64,000 nucleotides of DNA, taken from NCBI RefSeq assembly GCF_014892575.1, contig NZ_JADBGI010000007.1, forward strand, positions 62,001 through 126,000, read 5' to 3'. Within the stretch, counting starts at the first letter, position 1. Each line of letters starts with the position of its first letter. A program made the position numbers and the translations under genes. The notes under the pieces were generated by a model. It was given only the letters and a program-made list of their open reading frames with translations, was not told the origin of the DNA and ran no database searches. Of this stretch, positions 16,364 to 24,652 are shown piece by piece. The stretch is from Nocardiopsis coralli. Lineage in GTDB: Bacteria > Actinomycetota > Actinomycetes > Streptosporangiales > Streptosporangiaceae.

Positions 16364-17302
16364 ATGGCTGCTTTGCGTGAACGATGCAGGCCGGCCCCGC
16401 AGCCGAGTCCCCGGGTGTCGGGCTCACGCGGAACGGCGCGCCGCAGTTGGAGAGCCACGCCGTGGCTGTTCCTTCTGGTTCCCCTCGGTTTCCTGGTGCT
16501 GTTCACCTACGTTCCCGTCACCAACATGGTGTGGTACAGCTTCACATCTTGGGACGGGCTCGACCAGACCAAAGATCCCGTCGGGTTCGACAATTACGTC
16601 AAAATCTTCACCGAGCCCGAGATCTTCTCGGTGTTTCTCGTCAGTATCTACTATCTGGTGGCCGCGCTGATCCAACTCGCGCTGGCCCTGTATTTCGCGA
16701 CGATCCTGAGTTTCCGTACGCGCTTCCGGAACCTCTTCAAGGGGGTCGTGTTCTTCCCTTATTTGCTCAACGGTGTGGCCATAGGCCTGATGTTCCTGTA
16801 TTTTTTCCGTCCGGACGGAACGCTTGACGCCTTGGTCGCACTGGTTGGTGTGAACGATCCGCCGCATTGGTTGGGTGATCCATCCATCGCCAACTATGCT
16901 CTGGCGATGACATCTGTGTGGCGTTTCATGGGGTTGAATTTTGTCCTGTTTCTCGGGGCCATCCAGTCGATCCCGTCGGAACTCTACGAAGCAGCGGACA
17001 TGGATGGGGCTACTGCGTGGCAGAAGTTTCGCTACATCATTCTCCCCGGTATCAAGCAGATCGTCGGACTGTCCATGATTCTGGCGATATCAGGAGCTTT
17101 GTCCGTCTTTGAGATACCGTTCATCATGACCGGAGGTGCCAATGAGACGTCCACCTTCGTGATCGAGACGATCAATACGGCCTTCACGTTCTCCCAGGTC
17201 GGACTCGCATCCGCCATGGCTGTCGTGTTGCTTTGCATCGTGCTGTTCATCAGTTGGGCTCAGCGCATGATTTTTCCGGAAGGCAAGAGTGATCTCGTAT
17301 GA
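16364..17302 (+). CDS. ABC sugar permease, MalF type (importer 2)
   Basis: A 312-residue permease with an Arg/Pro-rich cytoplasmic N-terminus and six membrane helices starting at PWLFLLVPLGFLVLF (about residues 34-48). The EAA loop reads EAADMDGATAWQKFRYIILP at about residues 210-229. GC content is lower than in neighbouring genes (many AT-ending codons, e.g. 16790-17150), the least GC-rich gene in the window, which may indicate different ancestry of the locus. The stop overlaps the next gene by 4 nt. Confidence 0.9.
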   Translation: MAALRERCRPAPQPSPRVSGSRGTARRSWRATPWLFLLVPLGFLVLFTYVPVTNMVWYSFTSWDGLDQTKDPVGFDNYVKIFTEPEIFSVFLVSIYYLVAALIQLALALYFATILSFRTRFRNLFKGVVFFPYLLNGVAIGLMFLYFFRPDGTLDALVALVGVNDPPHWLGDPSIANYALAMTSVWRFMGLNFVLFLGAIQSIPSELYEAADMDGATAWQKFRYIILPGIKQIVGLSMILAISGALSVFEIPFIMTGGANETSTFVIETINTAFTFSQVGLASAMAVVLLCIVLFISWAQRMIFPEGKSDLV

Positions 17303-18198
17303 GCTCCATGGCCCCGCCGAGCGGGAGGCGAATTCGTCATGGAAAGGCTTCCTTTCGACGATCCCTCGCCTCGGCTGCCGGTCCCATCGCGACGGCACTG
17401 AAGTATGCGTCCCTTTTCGTGGCGACCGCCGTAGTGCTGATCCCGCTGATGACGCTCCTGATGGCCGCGTTCAAGACCCGGGAAGAGTACAGCACGACCG
17501 GGCCGCTCGAGCCCCCTTCGAGTTGGTTCAACTTCGACAACTTCGTCACCGCCTTCACCCGTGGAAACATGATCGAGGGGTTCATCAACACCTCGATCAT
17601 TCTCGTGGTCTCCCTCGTCGGAACCATCATCATCGGGACCATGACCGCGTACGCGGTCGACCGTTTCGAGTTCCGAGGGCGGCGCCTGATCCTCGGGTTG
17701 TTCCTCGTGGCAACCCTCGTTCCGGCGGTTACGACACAGGTCGCCACGTTTCAGATCATCACTGGTCTGGGGCTGTTCAATACCCGATGGTCTGCGATCC
17801 TCCTGTTCATGGGGACGGACATCATCGCCATCTATATTTTCCTGCAATTCATGAAGGCGATCCCGAAGTCGTTGGACGAGGCGGCGATGATCGATGGTGC
17901 GAACCGTCTGACCATCTACGCCCGTGTCATATTCCCGCTCCTGAGGCCGGCGATCGCCACCGTGGTGATCGTCAAGGGGATCGCTGTCTACAACGAGTTC
18001 TACATTCCCTTCCTCTACATGCCGGCACAGGATCTCGGTGTCATTTCGACGTCCCTGTTCCGATTCCAGGGGCCATTCGGATCTCAATGGGAGGTGGTCG
18101 CGGCGGGAACCATCCTGGTGATCATCCCGACCCTGGTCGCCTTCCTCTTCCTGCAACGCCACATCTACAGCGGACTCACATCAGGAGCAGTCAAGTGA
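17299..18198 (+). CDS. ABC sugar permease, MalG type (importer 2)
   Basis: A 299-residue permease beginning with ATGA overlapping the previous stop. Six membrane helices follow a basic N-terminus; the EAA motif is DEAAMIDGANRLTIYARVIF at about residues 193-212. It completes a CUT1-type importer with the preceding two genes. As in importer 1 there is no ATPase gene, so an MsiK-like shared ATPase encoded elsewhere must energise it. Its stop overlaps the GTG of the beta-mannosidase gene by 4 nt, tying transport and hydrolysis in one translational unit. Confidence 0.9.
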   Translation: MSSMAPPSGRRIRHGKASFRRSLASAAGPIATALKYASLFVATAVVLIPLMTLLMAAFKTREEYSTTGPLEPPSSWFNFDNFVTAFTRGNMIEGFINTSIILVVSLVGTIIIGTMTAYAVDRFEFRGRRLILGLFLVATLVPAVTTQVATFQIITGLGLFNTRWSAILLFMGTDIIAIYIFLQFMKAIPKSLDEAAMIDGANRLTIYARVIFPLLRPAIATVVIVKGIAVYNEFYIPFLYMPAQDLGVISTSLFRFQGPFGSQWEVVAAGTILVIIPTLVAFLFLQRHIYSGLTSGAVK

Positions 18199-20735
18199 CG
18201 CATCATCCCCCAGCGAAAATCCTCTCCCGCTCTGAGTTGAGCGAGGGTTGGACCCTTTCAGCCGTCAGCGGACCAGTGCCGGAGAGCATGACCATCCGTG
18301 ATGTGCCCGCAAGGGTGCCCGGTTGTGTGCACACCGACCTGATGGCTGCGGGGCTCATCCCCGATCCGTTCCTGGACGACAACGAATCCTTGCTGCAGTG
18401 GATCGGCAAGTGCGACTGGGAGTACCGCACCACGTTCCGGTGGAGGCCCGGTGAGCACGACCGACACGACCTCGTATTCCACGGCCTCGACACCGTCGCC
18501 GAGATCCGCCTCAACGGCGCACTCGTGGGCAACACCGCGAACATGCACCGCACCTACCGGTTCGATGTACGCGGGGGCCTCGTTTCCGGTGAGAACGAAC
18601 TCCGTGTCCGTTTCTCCTCTCCGGTGCGGTATGCCGATGCCCAGAGCCTGAGACTTGGCTACCGCCCCCAGGTCAACCACCATCCCTTCAATGCCATACG
18701 GAAGATGGCCTGCAGCTTCGGCTGGGACTGGGGTATCGATACCGCGAGCTCCGGCATCTGGCGTCCGCTGCACCTCGAGTCCTGGTCCACGGTGCGCATT
18801 GCGCAGGTCCGGCCGGTGGTCGATGTCGAGGCCGGCCTCGACCACGGGGCGTCCTCCCCGCTCGGCCGTGTCACGATCGAAGTCGACCTGGAACGAGGGA
18901 TCTCGGGCGATGCGTGTGTGGATGCCGTTCTCACGGGCCACGGCTCACAGGCCGTGGAAACGGTGTCCGTCGCAGCGGGGGAGTCTTCCGCTGCGGTCAC
19001 ACTGGAGGTTCCGGACGTCAGGTTGTGGTGGCCGCGCAGCCACGGTGACCAGCCGCTCTACGACGTCGAGGTCAGGGTCACGACGCCCGAGGGAGAGGAG
19101 CACGACCGCTGGAACGGGCGAATCGGCTTCCGTACCGTCCGCCTCGACACGACGCCCGACGAACATGGCACGCCGTTCACTTTTGTCATCAACGGCCGTC
19201 CTGTGTGGATCCGGGGCGCGAACTGGATTCCCGACGATGCCTTCCCCCAGCGGATCACCCGGGAACGCCACGCGGACCGCATCGCCCAGGCCGAGGCCGC
19301 CAACATGAACCTCCTGCGCGTGTGGGGCGGGGGGATCTACGAGTCCGACGACTTCTACGACCTGTGTGACGAGCGCGGCATCCTCGTGTGGCAGGACTTC
19401 GCCTTCGCCTGTGCCGCCTACAGCGAGAACGAACCCCTGCGCGGTGAGGTCGAGGCCGAGGCCTGCGACAACGTGTCCCGCCTCATGAGACACCCCGCTC
19501 TGGTGCTGTGGAACGGCAGCAACGAGAACATCTGGGGCATGCGTGCGTGGGGTTTCCTCAAGCGTCTGGACGGCAAGTCGTGGGGGCTGGACTACTACGA
19601 GCGCCTGTTGCCGGCCGTCGTGGCCGAACTCGACCCGGGTCGGGAGTACACCCCTTCGAGCCCCTGGTCCGGGGATTCACCTATCGACATGGACCGTGAC
19701 GCCAACGACCCCGACCATGGGTCCATGCACTCGTGGGAGGTGTGGAACAGGCAGGACTGGCCGCACTACCGTGACACCGTTCCGCGTTTCATGGCCGAGT
19801 TCGGCTGGCAGGGCCCGCCGACGTGGTCCACGCTGACCCGGGCGATCGGGGACGACCCGCTCACGCCGGAGTCCCCCGGTATGCAGACCCACCAGAAGGC
19901 CATGGAGGGCAACAACAAGCTGACCGACGGGCTCGTGTCCCACGTTCCGCTGCCGGACGACATGGACGACTGGCACTGGGCGATGTCCTGGAACCAGGCG
20001 ACTGCGGTCCGTGTTGCCCTGGAGCACCTGCGTTCCTGGACACCGCGGTGCATGGGGGCTGTCGTCTGGCAGCTCAACGACTGTTGGCCCGTCACGTCGT
20101 GGGCGGCCGTGGACGGCGACGGCCGACGGAAACCTCTTTTCTACGCAATGCAGCACGCGTTCGCCGACCGTCTCTTGACGATCCAGCCGCGCGATGGGGT
20201 CGACACAGGCCTGGCCGCGGTCGTGGTCAACGACGATGACCGCTCCTGGTCCGGTGATCTCGTTCTGCGCCGTCTCGACTTCGACGGAACCGAGCTGGAC
20301 ACGGCCAAGGTGTCGGTCTGTGTTGCCGCCAGGGCGACCGACACCGTCGAACTGCCTGAGAACGTGGTCTCGCCCCGGAACCCCTCACGAGAGGTGGTCG
20401 CCGCGCACCTCGACGAGTCGTCCGCCGCCTGGTATTTCGTGGAGCCCCGGGAGTCCGGGCTCGAGGCAGCCGAACTGAACGTGTCGGTCTCCACGGCCGA
20501 GGACACCGCGCACGTGCACGTCACCGCAGTGAACTTGGTGCGCGACCTGGCCCTGCTGGTCGATCGTGTGCACCCGGAGGCCGTGGTGGACCGGATGATG
20601 GTCGACCTGTTGCCGGGGGAGAGCACGACCTTCCACGTCCGGATGCCGAGCGACGCGGACCCGGACATGCTGTCGGACCGGAACGTGCTGAGGTCGCTCA
20701 ACGACCTGGTGACGGAGGAAGGACCTGCCCGGTGA
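18195..20735 (+). CDS. GH2 beta-mannosidase
   Basis: An 846-residue intracellular enzyme with no signal peptide. The N-terminal domain shows VPGCVHTDLMAAGLIPDPF (about residues 37-55) and CDWEYRTTF, and residues 160-185 carry ACSFGWDWGIDTASSGIW, the beta-mannosidase version of the sugar-binding domain. The acid/base is E444 in NGSNENIWG and the nucleophile E535 in MAEFGWQG; both are present. It removes mannose from the non-reducing end of imported manno-oligosaccharides. The GTG start overlaps the MalG-type gene stop (GTGA), and its own stop overlaps the epimerase gene. Length is within the 820-890 residues usual for bacterial beta-mannosidases. Confidence 0.93.
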   Translation: MTHHPPAKILSRSELSEGWTLSAVSGPVPESMTIRDVPARVPGCVHTDLMAAGLIPDPFLDDNESLLQWIGKCDWEYRTTFRWRPGEHDRHDLVFHGLDTVAEIRLNGALVGNTANMHRTYRFDVRGGLVSGENELRVRFSSPVRYADAQSLRLGYRPQVNHHPFNAIRKMACSFGWDWGIDTASSGIWRPLHLESWSTVRIAQVRPVVDVEAGLDHGASSPLGRVTIEVDLERGISGDACVDAVLTGHGSQAVETVSVAAGESSAAVTLEVPDVRLWWPRSHGDQPLYDVEVRVTTPEGEEHDRWNGRIGFRTVRLDTTPDEHGTPFTFVINGRPVWIRGANWIPDDAFPQRITRERHADRIAQAEAANMNLLRVWGGGIYESDDFYDLCDERGILVWQDFAFACAAYSENEPLRGEVEAEACDNVSRLMRHPALVLWNGSNENIWGMRAWGFLKRLDGKSWGLDYYERLLPAVVAELDPGREYTPSSPWSGDSPIDMDRDANDPDHGSMHSWEVWNRQDWPHYRDTVPRFMAEFGWQGPPTWSTLTRAIGDDPLTPESPGMQTHQKAMEGNNKLTDGLVSHVPLPDDMDDWHWAMSWNQATAVRVALEHLRSWTPRCMGAVVWQLNDCWPVTSWAAVDGDGRRKPLFYAMQHAFADRLLTIQPRDGVDTGLAAVVVNDDDRSWSGDLVLRRLDFDGTELDTAKVSVCVAARATDTVELPENVVSPRNPSREVVAAHLDESSAAWYFVEPRESGLEAAELNVSVSTAEDTAHVHVTAVNLVRDLALLVDRVHPEAVVDRMMVDLLPGESTTFHVRMPSDADPDMLSDRNVLRSLNDLVTEEGPAR

Positions 20736-21952
20736 GCGAGATGATCGATCGGGCCGCGCACCGATCCCTTCTGGAACAGGAATACCGAGCGCTCCTGCCC
20801 TTCGGTTCCCGCATCGTGCACCCGGATGGTGGTGCCGCCTACCTCGATTCCGCCGGAGCCCCGGACCTCGAGCGCCCCGTGTACACGTGGATAACCGCAC
20901 GGACCGTGCACGTGTACAGCCTGGGGCTCCTCTCGGGGGCACCCGAGGCGCGCAGGATCGCCGAGGGGGCTCTCGCGGGTCTCACGGACCGTCTGCACGA
21001 TCCCGTCCACGGGGGATGGTTCCACGCGGTCGGAGCTGACGGGGCGCCTTTCGTGGAGGAAGGCAAATCCGCCTACGACCACGCCTTCGTCATGCTCGCC
21101 GCATCCAGTGCGACCCGCGCCGGCCTTCCCGAAGCCCAAAGGCTGCTCCAAGAGGCGACGACCGTGTTCCTCGAACGGTTCTGGAGCTCCGAGTCCGGCC
21201 GGAGCGTCGATCACTGGGACCGGACCTGGACGCACCTCGACCCGTACCGTGGTCTCAACGCGAACATGCACGCGGTCGAGGCGATGCTCGCTGTGGCGGA
21301 CACACTCGGTGAACCCGTCTGGCGCGAGCGCGCTCGCCGCGTCGTGGAGTTCGTGTCCGACCTCGCGGCTGAGCACGACGCTCGCCTCCCCGAACACTTC
21401 GACGAGAACTGGTGCGTACGACTCGACCTCAACCGCGATCACCCCGATGACCCGTTCAAACCGTTCGGCGCGACCGTCGGCCACGGGTTCGAGTGGGCCC
21501 GCCTGCTCGTGGAACTGGCCGCCGCCTCGGGGATCGATCCGGGCAAGACCCCGGTGGTTCTCTTCGACCGTGCTGTCGCGGACGGATGGCACGTCGACGG
21601 CGCACCGGGGTTCGTGTACACCACGGACTGGGAGGGGCGCCCGGTGGTGCGCGACCGCATGCACTGGGTGGCGGCGGAGGCGCTCTCAGCCGCGAGCGCA
21701 CTGTACAGAGTCACCGGTGAGCCGCGTTTCGCGAAACACTACGGCACCTGGTGGGAGTACATCTGCGCCTACTTCGTGGACCGCGACCACGGCTCCTGGC
21801 ATCACCAGTTGGACCCGTCCAACCGTCCGGCATCCGATGTGTGGCCCGGCAAACCCGACCTGTACCACGCTGTCCAGGCCACCCTGCTGCCACGCGCGCC
21901 GCTCACACCGTCGTTGGCCACGGCCGTGGCCGAGGGGAAGGTGATCGGATGA
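20732..21952 (+). CDS. AGE-family sugar isomerase, probable D-mannose isomerase (YihS-like)
   Basis: A 406-residue (alpha/alpha)6-barrel protein of the N-acylglucosamine 2-epimerase family. Blocks such as YTWITARTVHVYSL, YRGLNANMHAVEAML and DWEGRPVVRDRMHW are, from memory of the family, close to E. coli YihS and mannose isomerases rather than to renin-binding protein or cellobiose 2-epimerase. The three expected active-site histidines are H180 (NMH), H251 (VGHGFEW) and H379 (LYHAV). It would convert mannose released by the beta-mannosidase to fructose, which fits the adjoining PfkB kinase. A 2-epimerase giving glucose is the alternative. GTG start overlaps the mannosidase stop by 4 nt. Confidence 0.85.
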   Translation: MSEMIDRAAHRSLLEQEYRALLPFGSRIVHPDGGAAYLDSAGAPDLERPVYTWITARTVHVYSLGLLSGAPEARRIAEGALAGLTDRLHDPVHGGWFHAVGADGAPFVEEGKSAYDHAFVMLAASSATRAGLPEAQRLLQEATTVFLERFWSSESGRSVDHWDRTWTHLDPYRGLNANMHAVEAMLAVADTLGEPVWRERARRVVEFVSDLAAEHDARLPEHFDENWCVRLDLNRDHPDDPFKPFGATVGHGFEWARLLVELAAASGIDPGKTPVVLFDRAVADGWHVDGAPGFVYTTDWEGRPVVRDRMHWVAAEALSAASALYRVTGEPRFAKHYGTWWEYICAYFVDRDHGSWHHQLDPSNRPASDVWPGKPDLYHAVQATLLPRAPLTPSLATAVAEGKVIG

Positions 21953-23865
21953 CCGGGCACATATTGGTGATGGGCGAGGCCCTCGTCGACATCGTGCGGC
22001 ATCCTGACGGGACGGAACGGGAGTACTGCGGGGGCAGCCCGGCCAACGTCGCGGTCGCTATCGGGCGGTTGGGTAGGGACTGCAGGTTCGTGACCTCTCT
22101 GGCGGAGGACCCGCGCGGGGCGAGGCTCCGGGCTTGGCTGGAAGAATCGGGCGCGCGTGTGAGCGCGTCATGCCCTGAGAACGGGCGCACGTCGACCGCA
22201 GAGGTGACTCTGGACTCCGTCGGCGGGGCCGTGTACGGGTTCGATCTGCTCTGGGACGTGGATGGGGCTGATCTGGCCGGCGCGGACACGGTGCACGTCG
22301 GTTCTGTGGGGATCACACTCTCTCCGGGGGCCGAAGCGGTACGTGACACGCTGCGCAGGGCCCGTTCTCAGGCCGTCATCAGCCTGGACCCCAACATCCG
22401 CCCGGCCCTCATGAGGGACGCGGCCTCCACCCGGGGCCGTATCGAGGAGCTCGTGGCACTCGCGGACGTGGTCAAGGTCAGTGATGAGGACCTGGCCTGG
22501 TTTCGCCCCGGGAGCGATCCCATGGAGGTCGCGCGCCAGTGGGTGGAGTGGGGGCCTGGGCTCGTCGTGGTCACGCGCGGAGGCCGGGCGGCCAGTGTCC
22601 TGCGCCCGAACGGCACGGAATTCGAGGTCGAGGGACGCCGGGTGCGGGTCGTGGACACGATCGGCGCCGGGGACACCTTCTGCGGGACACTGCTCGCCGC
22701 TCTCGACGGGATGGGTGTGCGGGGGCCCGAAGGGGACAGACGCTTGCGCGAACTCTCGGACGCCGCCGTACGCAGGGCTGTGCGTGTGGCCGCGGCAGCC
22801 GCCTCGGTCACGGTCTCGCGCGCCGGCGCCGACCCGCCGGACCGGGAAGAATTGGCCGCGGCGCTGGGGCCTGTCAGTCCTCCACCGCTTCCAGGGGGCC
22901 CGGTCGCCGGGATGACCTGGGGGTGGACGGGCGTGCGTGGAAGCTGGGCGGACCCCGCCGCACGTGAGTCCATGGACCGGCTCGCCGAACTCGCCTCGGT
23001 CAACTGGGTGGCAGTCTCCTACACGGCGCTGCAGGAGACTGCTCAGTCCACGCGGATCCGGTTCGAGCGGGAGCCGACCGTTTCCGACGAGGAAGTGCGC
23101 GAGGCGATCCGAGGCGCGCGTGAGCGCGGCTGGAAGGTCTGTCTCAAGCCCGTGGTCGACTGTGCCGACGGCACTTGGCGCGCCCACATAGGTTTCTTCG
23201 ACGATCCGGTTCCTGGCGAACCCTCGTGGGAGGAGTGGTTCGACTCCTACACCCGCTTCATCGAACACCACGCCCGCATCGCAGCTGAGGAAGGCGTCGA
23301 GATGTTCTGCGTCGGATGTGAGATGGTCCGCGCGGATTCCCGCGAGGCGCAATGGCGTGAACTGGTGCGGCGGGTGCGCACGATCTACCCGGGGTTGGTG
23401 ACCTACAACTGCGACAAGTACCAGGAGGACCGCCTCACCTGGTGGGATGCGGTCGACGTCATCGGCTCCTCCGGCTACTACCCCTCCGGGGCGTGGCAGG
23501 AGAATCTGGACCGGATCGAGCGGGTTGTCGCCCGTGAGAACAAGCCGTTCGTCTTTCTCGAGGCGGGCTGTCCGAGCCGTTCCGGTTCGGCCGCGCGTCC
23601 GAACGACTGGAGTCTGGTCGGTCTTCCGTCCGGTGCCGAGCAGGCTGACTACCTTGCGGAGATGTTCTCCGCGTGCGCCGAGCGTTCGTGGGTCTCCGGG
23701 TTCTTCCTCTGGGACTGGCCCGCGCGGCTGTATCCCGAAGAAGAGGCATCGCTGAACGGAGATTACTGCGTGTACGGCAAACCGGCTGCCCAGGTGGTGA
23801 GCGAGGCCTATCTCCTCCTGAGCCCGCCCCCGGAGCACGCGGGTGATGATTGCTTCGGGGCCTGA
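21949..23865 (+). CDS. Fusion of PfkB-family sugar kinase (fructokinase-like) and GH113 beta-mannanase
   Basis: One uninterrupted 638-residue frame with two enzymes. Residues 1-300: PfkB kinase, with YCGGSPANVAVAIGRLG near residue 25 (signature 1) and DTIGAGDTFCG at 236-246 (signature 2, catalytic base D242). After a Pro/Gly linker (about 305-320) residues 321-638 look like a GH113 mannanase: MTWGWTG at 322, acid/base E458 in CVGCEMVRA, nucleophile E538 in FLEAGCPSR. The 80-residue spacing equals that I recall for the characterised Alicyclobacillus GH113 enzyme. No signal peptide, so both act in the cytoplasm: the mannanase trims imported oligomannosides, the kinase makes fructose-6-phosphate from fructose delivered by the isomerase. 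ATG overlaps the previous stop by 4 nt. Codon 322 is ATG but has no ribosome-binding site at a proper distance. Confidence 0.88.
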   Translation: MTGHILVMGEALVDIVRHPDGTEREYCGGSPANVAVAIGRLGRDCRFVTSLAEDPRGARLRAWLEESGARVSASCPENGRTSTAEVTLDSVGGAVYGFDLLWDVDGADLAGADTVHVGSVGITLSPGAEAVRDTLRRARSQAVISLDPNIRPALMRDAASTRGRIEELVALADVVKVSDEDLAWFRPGSDPMEVARQWVEWGPGLVVVTRGGRAASVLRPNGTEFEVEGRRVRVVDTIGAGDTFCGTLLAALDGMGVRGPEGDRRLRELSDAAVRRAVRVAAAAASVTVSRAGADPPDREELAAALGPVSPPPLPGGPVAGMTWGWTGVRGSWADPAARESMDRLAELASVNWVAVSYTALQETAQSTRIRFEREPTVSDEEVREAIRGARERGWKVCLKPVVDCADGTWRAHIGFFDDPVPGEPSWEEWFDSYTRFIEHHARIAAEEGVEMFCVGCEMVRADSREAQWRELVRRVRTIYPGLVTYNCDKYQEDRLTWWDAVDVIGSSGYYPSGAWQENLDRIERVVARENKPFVFLEAGCPSRSGSAARPNDWSLVGLPSGAEQADYLAEMFSACAERSWVSGFFLWDWPARLYPEEEASLNGDYCVYGKPAAQVVSEAYLLLSPPPEHAGDDCFGA

Positions 23866-23938
23866 GGGCGCGGAGCGGGGATCGGGTGGGTGCGCGGGCC
23901 CGCCCGGTCCCTGGTTCTCCCACATGGACCGGACATGA

Positions 23939-23969
23939 CTCAGGCCAGAGCCGAAGGCTCTGGCCTGAG
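23939..23969. terminator. Bidirectional terminator between mannan operon and tRNA cluster
   Basis: A perfect 14-bp inverted repeat, CTCAGGCCAGAGCC and GGCTCTGGCCTGAG, around a GAA loop. It lies between the end of the mannan operon (plus) and the last tRNA of a minus-strand cluster, so it serves both directions. Confidence 0.85.
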
Positions 23970-23976
23970 AACGTGA

Positions 23977-24053
23977 TGGTGGGCGATACAGGATTCGAAC
24001 CTGTGACCTCTACCGTGTCAAGGTAGCGCTCTAACCAACTGAGCTAACCGCCC
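23977..24053 (-). tRNA. tRNA-Val (anticodon GAC)
   Basis: Reverse complement folds as a standard tRNA: acceptor GGGCGGT/ATCGCCC, D-arm GCTCAGTTGGTTAGAGC, anticodon stem CTACC/GGTAG around TTGACAC, T-arm with GGTTCGAATCC. Discriminator A is followed by an encoded CCA (23977-23979). Last in the cluster Gly-Gly-Cys-Val. Confidence 0.95.
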
Positions 24054-24077
24054 TCATCGGAGGGTGATGAGGAAACA

Positions 24078-24152
24078 TGGAGCCGGAGACGGGAATCGAA
24101 CCCGTGTGCAGGGATTTGCAGTCCCTTACCTAAGCCACTCGGACACTCCGGC
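24078..24152 (-). tRNA. tRNA-Cys (anticodon GCA)
   Basis: Acceptor GCCGGAG/CTCCGGC, anticodon loop CTGCAAA with GCA, T-loop GGTTCGATTCC. Discriminator U, as universal for tRNA-Cys, followed by an encoded CCA. Confidence 0.94.
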
Positions 24153-24203
24153 CAGTGAAACTCGCCGGGGAACCGGTGGCCGACCCCCATGCGGGCCTCT
24201 TCG

Positions 24204-24276
24204 AGCGGACGACGGGATTCGAACCCGCGACCCTCACCTTGGCAAGGTGATGCTCTACCAGCTGAGCCACGTCCGC
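24204..24276 (-). tRNA. tRNA-Gly (anticodon GCC), copy 2
   Basis: Acceptor GCGGACG/CGTCCGC, D-arm GCTCAGCTGGTAGAGC, anticodon stem CACCT-TGCCAA-GGTG with GCC. No encoded CCA (TCGA follows). Nearly identical to the copy at 24354-24426; the one difference I see is in the D-arm junction (TGGCTC versus TAGCTC). Confidence 0.95.
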
Positions 24277-24353
24277 GTGCGGGAAACGCTGTGGTTTCCT
24301 GCGTCCCGACCAGGTTACACGCTCTCGTGGAGCGCTTGGACCGGTCGGTCCCG

Positions 24354-24426
24354 AGCGGACGACGGGATTCGAACCCGCGACCCTCACCTTGGCAAGGTGA
24401 TGCTCTACCAGCTGAGCTACGTCCGC
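24354..24426 (-). tRNA. tRNA-Gly (anticodon GCC), copy 1
   Basis: Same cloverleaf as the following copy, with acceptor GCGGACG/CGTCCGC and GCC anticodon. First gene of the four-tRNA cluster. The 226 bases upstream to the next gene (24427-24652) hold a short AT-rich patch TTTAGAACTCTAG (24480-24492), possibly the promoter region, and nothing else I can identify. Confidence 0.95.
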
Positions 24427-24652
24427 GCGGCGAGTGTTCGGGGCCTTCCGCCTGGCGGCTGTCCGCCCCGTTCGCTGCGTTTAGAACTCTAGCGGATACG
24501 TGGCCCGAGTGCGAAATCGGAGCTGTGGAGGCCCTCGTGCGGGCTCTGCCGCCCCCCGTAGGGGGTGCGCGAGGCCCACGGGCCCTGCCGGGCGGCCGTG
24601 GACCGAGGCCGGGGCGGCCCCACCGCGGCCCGCCCCGGATGCGCCGCCCGTG

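Noticed and set aside
22912..23865. Separate GH113 gene starting at the internal ATG (codon 322 of the fusion)
   Set aside because: No ribosome-binding site at a proper distance (nearest G-run is about 15 bases away), and the frame is continuous from the kinase without a stop.
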